Source: JAWLGW01 sp964569055 (GTDB lineage: Bacteria; Planctomycetota; J058). From it: a stretch of DNA of 56,744 bases. A program made the translations under genes and the position numbers. The stretch spans positions 1 through 56,744 of the forward strand of contig CAZMSZ010000002.1 in NCBI GenBank assembly GCA_964569055.1, written 5' to 3'. Every line of letters begins with the position of its first letter. Position 1 is the first letter of the stretch. The notes under the pieces were generated by a model. The model did no database searches. It was given only the letters and a program-made list of their open reading frames with translations, and was not told where the DNA came from. Positions 32,586 through 40,700 of this stretch are shown here, one piece after another.

Positions 32586-33317
32586 GTGCTGACCGCGTTC
32601 GCCTCGCTCCTCGCGCCCCGCCTGTGCCTGGCTTGCGGACGGGCGCTCCCGCCCGAGCCGCTCCGCTCGTTCGAGGACGCGCTCTGTGCACCGTGCCGGG
32701 CAGGGCTCCGCCCGATCGCCCGCGGCTGCCGCGGCTGCGGCCGCGACCTCGGGCCGCACGCGGCGCCGCGACCGCGCTGCGCGGCTTGCCGCCGCGCGCC
32801 GCGGCGCGCGCTCGCGACCACCACGGCGCTCCTCCGCTACCGCGGGCCGGCGCGCGCGCTGCTTCGCCGGCTGAAGTATCACGGCTGCGAGGAGCTGGCC
32901 GCGCCGCTCGGCGAGCAGCTCGCCCGGGCGTTCGAGGCGGCCGCGCCGGAGGCGACCGCCGACCCCGCGCTGGTCGTGGTGCCCATTCCGCTCCACCCCT
33001 GGCGCCGCTGGCGGCGCGGCTTCAACCAGGCGGAGGCGATCGCGCGCGGCGTGGCGCGCGCCCTCGAGCGTCCGGTGGCCGAGCCGCTGCGGCGTGAGCG
33101 GGCCACGCGCCCGCTGTACGGGGTGCGGCGCGAGGCCAGGGCCTCGGTCGTGGAGCACGCGTTCGCCCTCGCCCGGGGCGGGCGCGACGTCGTGGCGGGC
33201 CGGCCGGTCGCGCTGGTCGACGACATCCGCACCTCGGGCGCCACCCTCCAGGCGGCCGCGGCCGTGCTCCGCGCCGCGGGCGCCCGCGAGGTCCACGGGC
33301 TGGCGGTGGCGCGGTAG
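32586..33317 (+). CDS. ComF-family phosphoribosyltransferase-like protein
   Basis: Protein of 243 residues with an N-terminal double zinc finger (CLACGRALP...CAPC, then CRGCGRDLG...RCAACRR) and a type I phosphoribosyltransferase fold. The PRPP loop is VALVDDIRTSGATL; VVPIPLHPWRRWRRGFNQAEAIARGVA is the other family signature. ComF assists DNA uptake in competent bacteria, but homologues are widespread and often of unknown role. The GTG at 32586 is preceded by GGAGGTTG. Confidence 0.92.
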   Translation: MLTAFASLLAPRLCLACGRALPPEPLRSFEDALCAPCRAGLRPIARGCRGCGRDLGPHAAPRPRCAACRRAPRRALATTTALLRYRGPARALLRRLKYHGCEELAAPLGEQLARAFEAAAPEATADPALVVVPIPLHPWRRWRRGFNQAEAIARGVARALERPVAEPLRRERATRPLYGVRREARASVVEHAFALARGGRDVVAGRPVALVDDIRTSGATLQAAAAVLRAAGAREVHGLAVAR

Positions 33318-33350
33318 GGGAGGCGGGGTTGCTACGAACTGCGAAGCGAA

Positions 33351-33529
33351 GGTGGAACAGAGAATATCAACAGCGAATATCAACAGGAATGCCAGATTGG
33401 CTGTCGCCAGTCGAAGCCGCCTCGCGGAGCTCGAGGAGATCGGCGCGCGCATGTCAAGGAGGTGCGACGAGCGACAGCCATTCTGGCATTGCCGTTGTTG
33501 TTCGCTGTTGATATTCCGTGTTGTCTTCG
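33351..33529. repeat. Dispersed palindromic element, two inverted arms (copy 2)
   Basis: The left arm (33362-33407) holds two tandem GAATATCAACAG motifs and GAATGCCAGATTGGCTGTCGC. The right arm (33471-33529) holds GCGACAGCCATTCTGGCATT and CTGTTGATATTCC. The arms are inverted relative to each other around a GC-rich core of about 63 bp. The right arm is nearly the same as copy 1 at 12796. It is AT-richer than its surroundings and contains no gene. Confidence 0.82.
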
Positions 33530-33560
33530 TTCCTCGCCGAGCGCTCCCCACGAGGAGCCT

Positions 33561-33573
33561 TACAATCCCCCCC
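33561..33573 (+). promoter_or_regulatory. Leaderless-type promoter, -10 box TACAAT
   Basis: TACAAT (five of six consensus bases) ends seven bases, all C, before the GTG at 33574. A run of seven C cannot serve as a ribosome-binding site. Confidence 0.55.
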
Positions 33574-33915
33574 GTGACCCTCGACCCCAGCGGCGCGGTG
33601 AACTGCCCGACCTGCGGGCTCGGCCTCCCCGCCAGCCTGAGCTACTGTCCACGCTGCCGGGCGGTCGCCGAGGGGCGGACGTACGACCCGGGCGAGCTCG
33701 ATCGCCACGAGCGCTCGTACGTGCTCTCGCTGGTGCTGCTCTCGCTCGGCGCGCTGGCGGTACCGCGCCTGCTCAAGAGCCCCGCCTTCGGCCCGGGCCA
33801 GAAGGCGGCGCTGGCGCTGCTCGGCGTGGCCCAGACCGCGGCGGCGCTGGCGCTGGCCTGGGGCTTCTTCGGGGTGTGGCTGCCGCGCACGCTCGCGGCG
33901 GCGTTGGGGGGCTGA
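33574..33915 (+). CDS. Small zinc-ribbon membrane protein
   Basis: Protein of 113 residues. The N-terminal ribbon NCPTCGLGLPASLSYCPRCRAV has two CxxC pairs. Two membrane helices follow (about 48-65 and 72-105), with a short acidic stretch before the first. Function unknown. The start is set by the TACAAT box and the ribbon position. The next gene starts directly after its stop (TGAGTG). Confidence 0.72.
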   Translation: MTLDPSGAVNCPTCGLGLPASLSYCPRCRAVAEGRTYDPGELDRHERSYVLSLVLLSLGALAVPRLLKSPAFGPGQKAALALLGVAQTAAALALAWGFFGVWLPRTLAAALGG

Positions 33916-34746
33916 GTGCTCCGCTTCGCCTACAACACCAACGGCATGCAGGCCCACCGCCTGGAGGACGCGCTCGCGCTCCTGGGCGAGGACGGCTACC
34001 ACGGCGTGGCCCTCACGCTGGACCACATGCACCTCGACCCGCTCGCGGCCGGCCCGGGCGAGGTCGCGGCCGTGCGGCGGCTGCTCCGGCAGCACCGCCT
34101 CGCGTGCGGCGTCGAGACGGGGGCGCGCTTCCTGCTCGATCCGCGCCGCAAGCACCGCCCTGGCCTGGCCGACGCCGACCCGCTCGGGCGCATGCGACGG
34201 GTCGACCTGCTGCTGCGCTCGCTCGAGGTCGCCGCCGGGCTCGGGGCCGAGGTGCTCAACCTGGCGGCGGGGCCCCGCGATCCCGCGCAGGACCCGGCGG
34301 ACGCGCACCGGTTCTTGGTGGAGGGCCTGCGCGAGGTGCTCGCTCGGGCCGAGGCGCTCGGCGTCCCGGTGGCGCTCGAGCCCGAGCCCGGCCACTGGGT
34401 CGAGACGCTGGCCGAGTGGGCCGCCCTCGCGCGCGAGCTGCCGGCGCTGGGGCTGACGCTCGACGTGGGTCACGTCTCGGTGAGCGCGCCCGAGGGCACG
34501 CCGGCCGAGGCGATCCGCGCGTTCGGCTCCTCGCTGCGGCTGGTGCACCTCGAGGACGCGCCGCGCGGCCGGCACGAGCACCTCCCGCTCGGCGAGGGCG
34601 ACCTCGACCTCGAGGAGACCCTGCGGGCCCTGCGCGAGGTGCGGTTCGAGGGGCTGTGCGCGGTGGAGCTCTCGCGCCACTCGCACGCGGCGCACGAGCT
34701 GCCAGCCGCGACGCTGGCGCGCCTGCGCCAGGCGAGCGGGGGGTAG
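33916..34746 (+). CDS. Sugar phosphate isomerase/epimerase-like TIM-barrel protein
   Basis: Cytoplasmic protein of 276 residues of the AP endonuclease 2/xylose isomerase-like barrel family. Conserved-looking elements: FAYNTNG at the first strand, GYHGVALTLD, VALEPEPGHW, LTLDVGH and LVHLEDAPRGRHEHLPLGEGDLDL, where Glu, Asp, His and Glu would form the metal site. Related proteins occur in Ebo-type clusters, but no other Ebo genes are visible here, so the substrate is left open. The GTG follows the previous stop without any gap. Confidence 0.82.
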   Translation: MLRFAYNTNGMQAHRLEDALALLGEDGYHGVALTLDHMHLDPLAAGPGEVAAVRRLLRQHRLACGVETGARFLLDPRRKHRPGLADADPLGRMRRVDLLLRSLEVAAGLGAEVLNLAAGPRDPAQDPADAHRFLVEGLREVLARAEALGVPVALEPEPGHWVETLAEWAALARELPALGLTLDVGHVSVSAPEGTPAEAIRAFGSSLRLVHLEDAPRGRHEHLPLGEGDLDLEETLRALREVRFEGLCAVELSRHSHAAHELPAATLARLRQASGG

Positions 34747-34800
34747 TCGGGATCGGGCGAGGGCCGAGTGCGATGCGTGTAGACGACAAGAGCCCACTGG

Positions 34801-34946
34801 GGAAATATGAAATATAAACAGGGAATTGGAAATTAGAAATTGCTCTCGCTTGGCGTGGCCGCCTCGGCGACAGCGGTTCTGGCATTCCGAATTTCTCATT
34901 CCTAATCTCCCGTTTCCCGTTCACTGTTGATATTCCATATCTCCTC
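34801..34946. repeat. Dispersed palindromic element, diverged copy (copy 3)
   Basis: The right arm (34867-34946) holds GCGACAGCGGTTCTGGCATTCC and CTGTTGATATTCC, as in copies 1 and 2. The left arm (34801-34840) is a decayed inverted version (AATATAAACAGGGAATTGGA). The core contains GCTCTCGCTTGGCG, close to the GCTCTCCCTTGGCG found in the units of the hairpin array. It fills most of the 376-bp gap before ubiB. Confidence 0.75.
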
Positions 34947-35000
34947 TGTCGGCCGACCTGAGAACCGAGCTCCTCCACCGAGTGCGGTAGATCGGCCCCA

Positions 35001-35024
35001 GTTGGAGGTCTGACCGACTCCAAC
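35001..35024. promoter_or_regulatory. Nested inverted repeat upstream of the ubiB-like gene
   Basis: GTTGGAG and CTCCAAC form perfect 7-bp arms around ten bases. Inside, GGTC-T-GACC is a second palindrome. Its size and position suit an operator for the promoter at 35058-35086, but no regulator is implied. Confidence 0.35.
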
Positions 35025-35057
35025 CAGAGTCCGGCTCCGACGCCGCGTTCCCCCGGC

Positions 35058-35086
35058 GTGTAACCCTGCGCGGGCGCGCTTATCAT
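35058..35086 (+). promoter_or_regulatory. Candidate promoter of the ubiB-like gene
   Basis: A -10 box TATCAT (35081-35086), 17 bases after a weak -35 box GTGTAA. The leader of about 30 bases contains GGGAGGG before the GTG at 35123. Confidence 0.4.
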
Positions 35087-35122
35087 GCCCCCGCTTCGCG
35101 GCCGTCAGCCCGGGAGGGACGC

Positions 35123-36820
35123 GTGGGGCTCGCCTCGATCCCAAGCCGAATCCGCAGCCTGCAGCGGCTCCCGCAGATACTGACCGTGCTGTTCAAGTAC
35201 GGCTTCGGCGACGTCGTCTCGCGGGTAGGGATCGACACGGCGGTCCACCAGCTCAAGAGCGCGATCTTCCACGACGTCGACCCGCGGTTCGTGGCGCTGC
35301 GCACGGAGGAGCGGATCCGGCGGGCGCTCGAGGAGCTGGGCCCGACGTTCGTGAAGCTCGGGCAGGTCATGGCGACGCGCCCCGACCTGATCCCGATGAG
35401 CCTGGTGACCGAGCTGCGCAAGCTGCAGGACAAGGTCACCCCGTTCGAGTCCGAGGCGGTCCGGCGCACGATCGAGGAGGAGCTGGGCAAGCCGGCGGGC
35501 GAGCTGTTCGCCGAGCTCGACGCGGAGCCGCTCGCGGCCGCCTCGATCGGGCAGGTGCACCGGGCCACGCTGCGCGACGGGCGCAAGGTGATCCTCAAGG
35601 TCCAGCGCCCCAACCTCGAGCGGATCATCGAGACGGACCTCGACATCCTCACGTTCCTGGCCGAGCTGGCCGAGGAGCGCGTCCCCGAGCTGCGGCGCTA
35701 CAACCCCGTCGGGCTGGTGAGCGAGTTCCGCCACTCCATCTCCAAGGAGATCGACTTCGAGACCGAGGCGTACCACACCCGGCGGTTCGCGGCCAACTTC
35801 AAGGACGACCCCGACGTCTACGTGCCCGCCGTCCACGACGAGCTGACCACCTCGCGCGTGCTGTGCGAGGAGTTCATCGAGGGCACGCCGCTCAACCACC
35901 CCAAGCTGCTCGAGCTCGGGCTCGACCTGCCCAAGGTCGCCCGCACCGGAATCCGGGTCGCCCTCGAGCAGGCGCTCGTCCACGGGTTCTTCCACGCCGA
36001 CCCGCACCCCGGGAACATCTTCGTGCTGCCGGGCAGCCGGCTGTGCCTGATCGACTACGGGATGATGGGCACGCTCGACCAGGAGCGGATCGACGAGCTG
36101 CTCACGTTCCTGGTCGCGATCCTGACCCGCGACCTCGACAAGCTGATCCGCCTGTTCCACCGCCTGGAGCTGATCGGCGAGGAGGTCGACGTGCGCGGCC
36201 TGCGCCGCGAGGTCGACGACCTGATCTGCCGGTTCCAGTCGGTCGAGCTGGCGCGGATCGACATCGGCAAGTTCCTCAACCAGGTGTTCGACGTCATCAC
36301 CAAGCACGAGGTCCAGCTCCCCTCGGACCTGCTGCTGGTCGCCAAGGCCCTGGCCACGATCGAGGGCGTCGGCCGGCAGATCTACCCGGAGCTGAACACG
36401 GTCGAGGAGATCCGCCCGATCATCCTCAAGATCTACCTCGGGCGGATGACCGACCCGGGCTATCACTCGCGCGCCCCCCGCCGCGCCACGTTCGAGCTGA
36501 TCTCGCTGCTGGAGACGGGGCCGCGCGACCTGCGCCTCGCCCTGCGCAAGGCGCGGCGCGGCGAGCTGCAGGCGCGGCTGCACCTCGAGAACCTCGACCA
36601 GGCCAGCCGCTCGCAAGCTCAGGCGACCAACCGGCTGGCGCTCTCGATCCTCACGGGCTCGCTCGTGCTCGCCGCCGCGTACCTGTTCACCCGCACCGAC
36701 CTGACGCCCTGGATCGGCGACTTCCCGCTGAACGCGCTCCTCGGCGTGCTCGGGCTGGGGCTGGCCACGCTCTACGGCGGCGTGCTCCTGGTGGGCTTCC
36801 TCCGCTCGGGGGCGTTCTGA
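35123..36820 (+). CDS. ubiB: ABC1/UbiB/AarF-family atypical kinase-like ATPase
   Basis: Membrane-associated atypical kinase of 565 residues. Family marks are all present: PTFVKLGQ (KxGQ), the Ala-rich loop AAASIGQVHRA, VILKVQRP with the Lys, DFETEA, the catalytic HADPHPGNIF and LIDYGMMG. Two C-terminal membrane helices (about 500-520 and 535-560) fit UbiB proteins. In proteobacteria UbiB is needed for ubiquinone synthesis; here the quinone is unknown. The GTG is preceded by GGGAGGG. The stop overlaps the next ATG (TGATG). Confidence 0.92.
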   Translation: MGLASIPSRIRSLQRLPQILTVLFKYGFGDVVSRVGIDTAVHQLKSAIFHDVDPRFVALRTEERIRRALEELGPTFVKLGQVMATRPDLIPMSLVTELRKLQDKVTPFESEAVRRTIEEELGKPAGELFAELDAEPLAAASIGQVHRATLRDGRKVILKVQRPNLERIIETDLDILTFLAELAEERVPELRRYNPVGLVSEFRHSISKEIDFETEAYHTRRFAANFKDDPDVYVPAVHDELTTSRVLCEEFIEGTPLNHPKLLELGLDLPKVARTGIRVALEQALVHGFFHADPHPGNIFVLPGSRLCLIDYGMMGTLDQERIDELLTFLVAILTRDLDKLIRLFHRLELIGEEVDVRGLRREVDDLICRFQSVELARIDIGKFLNQVFDVITKHEVQLPSDLLLVAKALATIEGVGRQIYPELNTVEEIRPIILKIYLGRMTDPGYHSRAPRRATFELISLLETGPRDLRLALRKARRGELQARLHLENLDQASRSQAQATNRLALSILTGSLVLAAAYLFTRTDLTPWIGDFPLNALLGVLGLGLATLYGGVLLVGFLRSGAF

Positions 36821-38091
36821 TGTCCGCGCCGGCGAACGAGGAGGCCGGGTCCCGGCCCGCCGCCGACGAGCGCCCGGGGACCGAGCGCTACTCCACCGCG
36901 CGGGTCTCGCGCGACGGCCTGGCCGCGGCGCTCCGCGCGCCGCTGTTGCGCACGCTCCTGCGCGTGCCGCTCAAGAAGGTCGCGATCTGGGGCTCGTTCC
37001 TCGGCACCCTGTTCTTGCTGCGCGACTACTTCGGGCTGATCTTCCTCACGTTCGTGATCTCCTACATCGCGACCAGCCTGGTCGACCGCGTCGCGCCCTC
37101 GTTCAGCTCGCGCAAGGTCCCCGTCCTGCTCGTGTTCGCGGCGATCGTGGCCGCGATCACGGGGGTCGGCTTCGCGACGGTGCCCCGCGCGATCCGCCAG
37201 GGCCGGGCGCAGCTCGAGAAGCTCGAGCGGCTGTCGACGATCCAGGACCCGCAGGAGTACGTCGAGGAGCGGCTGATCGCCATGACCGCGGACACGCCCA
37301 TCCTGCGCGAGCTCGCCGAGCGGCTCGGCGACCCGGCGTTTCGCAAGCTCGCGGCCGACTACCTGGCCGACTTCGGCAAGAACTACGTGGCCCAGGGGCT
37401 GAAGGGGGTCCTGCAAGGGATCGGGAAGGCCGGCGTGTACCTGTTCGCCGCGCTGGTGTTCTCGTTCATGATCGTGTGGGACATGCCCCGGATCGCCCGC
37501 GGGGTGCAGGCGCTCGAGCACTCGCGGCTCGGCGACGTGTGGGTCGAGGTGGCGCCCTCGATCGCGGGCTTCTTCGAGCTGCTCGGGCGGGCCTTCGAGG
37601 CCCAGACCATGATCGCCCTGATCAACACCGCGCTGACCGCGGTCGGCATGCTCGCGCTCGGCGTGCACGGGATCGGGTTCCTCAGCCTGATCGTGTTCGG
37701 GTGCTCGTTCGTCCCGATCGTGGGGGTGTTCATCTCGACAATCCCGATCTGCCTGGTCGCGCTGCAGCAGGACGGCGGCAGCCTCGGGCTGGCGCTGGGG
37801 GTGGTCATCATGGTGACGGTGGTGCACCTGATCGAGGCCTACGTCCTCAACCCCAGGATCTACGGCTACCACATGAAGCTGCACCCGCTGGCGGTGCTGA
37901 TCGTGCTCTACCTCGGCCAGAACCTGTTCGGCGTGTGGGGCCTGATCGTGGGCGTCCCCCTCGCGACGTACGTGTGGCGCTACCTGATCCTCGGCCAGCC
38001 CGCGGAGACGACGCCCGCGGTCGCGCCCGCCGCGGCGGCCCCCGCGCCCGCGGGAGACGTGGCCGCGCCGGGCCTCCAGACCGACGGCTGA
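36820..38091 (+). CDS. AI-2E/PerM-family transporter
   Basis: Polytopic membrane protein of 423 residues with a hydrophilic N-terminus (1-50), two helices, a soluble loop of about 100 residues (residues 110-205), then five or so helices. The family pattern includes FVPIVGVFISTIP and the conserved HLIEAYVLNPRIYGYHMKLHPLAVLIVLYLG...WGLIVGVPL. Family members export small molecules or act as Na+/H+ antiporters; the AI-2 role is proven only for a few. The C-terminal tail is Ala/Pro-rich. It is coupled to ubiB by a one-base overlap. Confidence 0.9.
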   Translation: MSAPANEEAGSRPAADERPGTERYSTARVSRDGLAAALRAPLLRTLLRVPLKKVAIWGSFLGTLFLLRDYFGLIFLTFVISYIATSLVDRVAPSFSSRKVPVLLVFAAIVAAITGVGFATVPRAIRQGRAQLEKLERLSTIQDPQEYVEERLIAMTADTPILRELAERLGDPAFRKLAADYLADFGKNYVAQGLKGVLQGIGKAGVYLFAALVFSFMIVWDMPRIARGVQALEHSRLGDVWVEVAPSIAGFFELLGRAFEAQTMIALINTALTAVGMLALGVHGIGFLSLIVFGCSFVPIVGVFISTIPICLVALQQDGGSLGLALGVVIMVTVVHLIEAYVLNPRIYGYHMKLHPLAVLIVLYLGQNLFGVWGLIVGVPLATYVWRYLILGQPAETTPAVAPAAAAPAPAGDVAAPGLQTDG

Positions 38092-38164
38092 GAGCTCAGC
38101 CTGGCCCGCGGCCTGGTGGCTCCTGATCCTCGTTCGGGGCCAGCCTGGTCCCGTCGCCGTCGCC
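38092..38164. other. Convergent spacer after the AI-2E-type gene
   Basis: 73 bp between the stops of the AI-2E-type transporter and the NtrC-like regulator. CTGGCC and GGCCAG can pair across a loop; there is no T tract. Weak evidence for termination. Confidence 0.25.
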
Positions 38165-39451
38165 TCACCTCGGTGAGAGGGCTGACCCCCGCTGCTGAAT
38201 CCGGTCTTCGAGGCCGTAGGCCCGCAGCTTGTTGTAGAGGGTGGCGCGGTTGATCCCGAGCAGCTTCGCCGCCTGGGTCTTGCGCCCCCTCGCCGCCGCC
38301 AGGGCGCGCTCGACCAGGAGGCGCTCGGCGGTCTCGAGGCGCAGGTCGGGCACCTCGAGCCGCTCGGTGGCCCCGGGCAGCGCGAAGTGCTCGGCGCTGA
38401 TCGGCCCGCCGCCGGCCAGCTCGAGGGCGCGGTCGAGGACGGTCGCCAGCTCGCGCACGTTCCCGGGCCAGGCGTACGCGCTCAGCGCGCTCAGCGCCGC
38501 CGGGTCGACGCCACCGCACGGCAAGCCGAGCTCGAGCGCGCGGCGCTTGAGCAGGTGCCAGGCGAGCGCCGGCACGTCCGCCGCGCGGGTGCGCAGCGGC
38601 GAGAGCGCGATCGTGCGGGCGGGCGCGTCGAACGGCGCCAACACCGCCGGGCCGCCGCCACGAGCGGGGCCACGGCTCGCGATCAGCGCGCAGCTCGCGC
38701 CGCGCTCGAGCAGGCCCGCCGCGAGCAAGGGGCACAGGTCCTGGGGGACGTGGTCGATGTCGGCCAGGTAGAGCGTCCCGCCCGCCGCACGCTCGAGCGC
38801 GCCCGGGCGGCCGGGGCCCGACCCGAACAGCTCCGCCCGGAGCAGGGGCGCGGCCAGGCGGGCGCAGGCGACCTCGACGAAGGCGCCGCCAGGGCGCGGC
38901 CCCAGGAGGTGGGCGGCGCGCGCGGCGAGGTGCCGCCCCGTCCCGTCCTCGCCGATCACCAGCAGCGGGCCCTCGCCCTCCAGCGCGCTCGGGAGCGGGG
39001 CGCCCACCGCGTCGACGCCGAGCCCGAGCCGGACCAGGTCGAGCGCCAGCCCCCGCTCGTTGGGCGGCGCCTGCAGGGCCGCGGCCAACAGCGCGAGCTG
39101 GCCCTTGCCGAACGGCTTGTCCAAGAACGCCTGCACCCCCCAGGCGTGGGCCGCCCGCGCGGCGGCGACGTCCGCGCGGTCGCACAGCAGCGCCGCGCGG
39201 ACCTCGCCGGGAGGCAGGTGGCGCAGCACGGCGGTGACTCGCGCGGCGGCGGTCGAGCCCTGCTCGCCCGGTCGCGCGGCGAGGTCCGCGTCGAGGACGA
39301 GCAGATCGGGCACCCAGGCCCGCAGCCGGCCGGCCAGCTCGCCGGCGGTCGTGGTCACGAGCACCCGCACCCGCGCGCCAGCGAGCTCGCGCTCGAGCAC
39401 CGCGGCCAGCGGCCGGGCCGCCGCCACCAGCACCGTTCGTCGCTCGTCCAT
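38165..39451 (-). CDS. Degenerate NtrC-like regulator (pseudo-receiver, pseudo-AAA+, Fis HTH)
   Basis: Protein of 428 residues with NtrC-family layout. The receiver-like domain (1-125) keeps Asp54 (VLDADL) and Lys112 (FLDKPF), but the N-terminal acidic pair is replaced by AAA. In the AAA+ domain (about 150-345) Walker A reads GEDGTGRH with Arg for Lys, the GAFTGA loop after ELFG (207-210) is missing, and the Walker B DE is changed (LYLADID). PLRTRAADVP and AWPGNVREL remain. The C-terminal Fis-type HTH (373-415, KTQAAKLLGINRATLYNKL) is intact. It can probably bind DNA but not activate sigma54 polymerase in the usual way. The ATG at 39451 is the family-like start. Confidence 0.85.
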   Translation of the reverse strand: MDERRTVLVAAARPLAAVLERELAGARVRVLVTTTAGELAGRLRAWVPDLLVLDADLAARPGEQGSTAAARVTAVLRHLPPGEVRAALLCDRADVAAARAAHAWGVQAFLDKPFGKGQLALLAAALQAPPNERGLALDLVRLGLGVDAVGAPLPSALEGEGPLLVIGEDGTGRHLAARAAHLLGPRPGGAFVEVACARLAAPLLRAELFGSGPGRPGALERAAGGTLYLADIDHVPQDLCPLLAAGLLERGASCALIASRGPARGGGPAVLAPFDAPARTIALSPLRTRAADVPALAWHLLKRRALELGLPCGGVDPAALSALSAYAWPGNVRELATVLDRALELAGGGPISAEHFALPGATERLEVPDLRLETAERLLVERALAAARGRKTQAAKLLGINRATLYNKLRAYGLEDRIQQRGSALSPR

Positions 39452-39474
39452 GCGCCGCCCCCCGAGGAGGCCTG

Positions 39475-39488
39475 GCACACGCCGTGCC
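39475..39488 (-). promoter_or_regulatory. GG-N10-GC box, possible sigma54 site or operator
   Basis: On the minus strand GGCACGGCGTGTGC has GG and GC ten bases apart, the -24/-12 spacing of sigma54 promoters. With the next base it is also a palindrome (GGCAC...GTGCC), so an operator is equally possible. It lies 24 bases upstream of the NtrC-like start. Confidence 0.25.
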
Positions 39489-39612
39489 TGTCGCAAGCGC
39501 CGTAGGGTCGTCCCCGACCCCGTCGAGTTCCGCGACGAGTGTCGCAGTCCTCGACGCTTCAAGGAGACCGACAGCGGCCTCAACGCGACTGCCCGCGTGA
39601 AGCGATCGAGCT

Positions 39613-39642
39613 CCCTGCCCTTGTCCTTGCCCTTGCCCGCCC
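39613..39642 (-). repeat. GGGCAA-type G-rich repeat
   Basis: On the minus strand the segment reads as GGG runs separated by CAA, ACAA or C, with five GGG runs in 30 bases. It is related to the tract at 20904-20926 and could form a G-quadruplex. Confidence 0.65.
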
Positions 39643-39683
39643 TCGCCAGAGGCGGTCCTGCCAACCAGCGGCAGCCGAGAGCC

Positions 39684-40700
39684 TCAGCCGAGCCAGCGGC
39701 TCCGCACCAGCCAAATCACGAGCAGCACGAGCGCGATCAGGGGAATGAGCCCGAGCAGCCCGCCCACGGCGGCCAGGCCGAGGTGGACCGCCTTGCGCCC
39801 ACCCGCCCCGATCCGTCGCGACACCTCTCCGCGCGCGCCGAAGGCCCGCCCGGCGGCGTCGAGGGGGTGCAGCGCGCCAGCGCGACCGGGGGGCGCGGCG
39901 AGGAACCGCGCGACCTCGAGGGTGTGCAGGTCGCCCACCACGAGCGCCAGCTCGCGCAGGCCGCGCCGCTCGGCGAAGCCGCGGGCGAAGCCCGCCATGA
40001 ACAGGGAGCGGGGCACGATCGCGAACGGGAACCGCCACGCGGCCAGCCACCCGGCCGCGTCCCAGCCGGTCAGCTCGTAGTCGATCTGCAGGCGCGAGGG
40101 GAGGGGCGGGTGCTCCTCGAGCCCGCGGCGGGTCTCGGGGTCGACGGCGTGGTAGCGCGCGCTGAAGTCGAACCCGTCGGGGTCTCCGCCGCCGCCGCCC
40201 ACCCGGAGCCCCTCGAGCACCAAGGTCCAGAGCTGAGCCGGGAAGGTGAAGCCGACGTACAGCCCGAGCCGCAGCGAGCCCAGGGCGCCGAGCACCCAGA
40301 AGTCCGGAATGTCCGCCGACCGGCCGCGCGAGGGATAGAACCACGAGAGGCCGTTCTCGAACACCACGGGGTCGAGCGCCTCGAGGGACCGGTCGACGAA
40401 CGCCTTGTAGCCGCGGTCACCGCCGCCGACCATGCCGTGCACCACGCCGTAGATCGCGTAGCGGACGCCGTCCGCCTCGCACACCACCGGCTCGAGGGCG
40501 GCGGGCTCCTCGGTGACCGCGCGGGCGCGGGCCAGCGCCTCGCGCCGCCAGTCCGCCTGCGCCCGCTCGAGCACGGCCTCGTCGTCCCCCTCGCAGCCCC
40601 GGGAGCGGTACAGCGCCAGCAGCGCGGCGATCGACTCCAGCCCCACGAGCTCGTCGTGGCTGGCGAGGGGCGCCTGACCGGGGGTCGCGCGGTCGCTCAC
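39684..40700 (-). CDS. Membrane-anchored TraB/TIKI-like protein of uncertain function
   Basis: Protein of 338 residues. A central domain with YAIYGVVHGM (85-90), DPVVFENGLSW (110-120) and LALVVGDLHTLEVARFL resembles the TraB/GumN/TIKI fold, where G-x-x-H and E-x-G positions are conserved; the match is by eye and tentative. A hydrophobic segment near the C-terminus (about 305-332) would anchor it, followed by RSRWLG. A GGGGG run sits mid-protein. The GTG overlaps the permease stop by four bases (GTGA), making it the last gene of the trkA operon. Confidence 0.6.
   Translation of the reverse strand: MSDRATPGQAPLASHDELVGLESIAALLALYRSRGCEGDDEAVLERAQADWRREALARARAVTEEPAALEPVVCEADGVRYAIYGVVHGMVGGGDRGYKAFVDRSLEALDPVVFENGLSWFYPSRGRSADIPDFWVLGALGSLRLGLYVGFTFPAQLWTLVLEGLRVGGGGGDPDGFDFSARYHAVDPETRRGLEEHPPLPSRLQIDYELTGWDAAGWLAAWRFPFAIVPRSLFMAGFARGFAERRGLRELALVVGDLHTLEVARFLAAPPGRAGALHPLDAAGRAFGARGEVSRRIGAGGRKAVHLGLAAVGGLLGLIPLIALVLLVIWLVRSRWLG

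Noticed and set aside
39475..39488. Confident sigma54 promoter for the NtrC-like gene
   Set aside because: The GG-N10-GC spacing fits, but the sequence is also a plain palindrome and the -12 element matches poorly, so it is listed only as a weak candidate.
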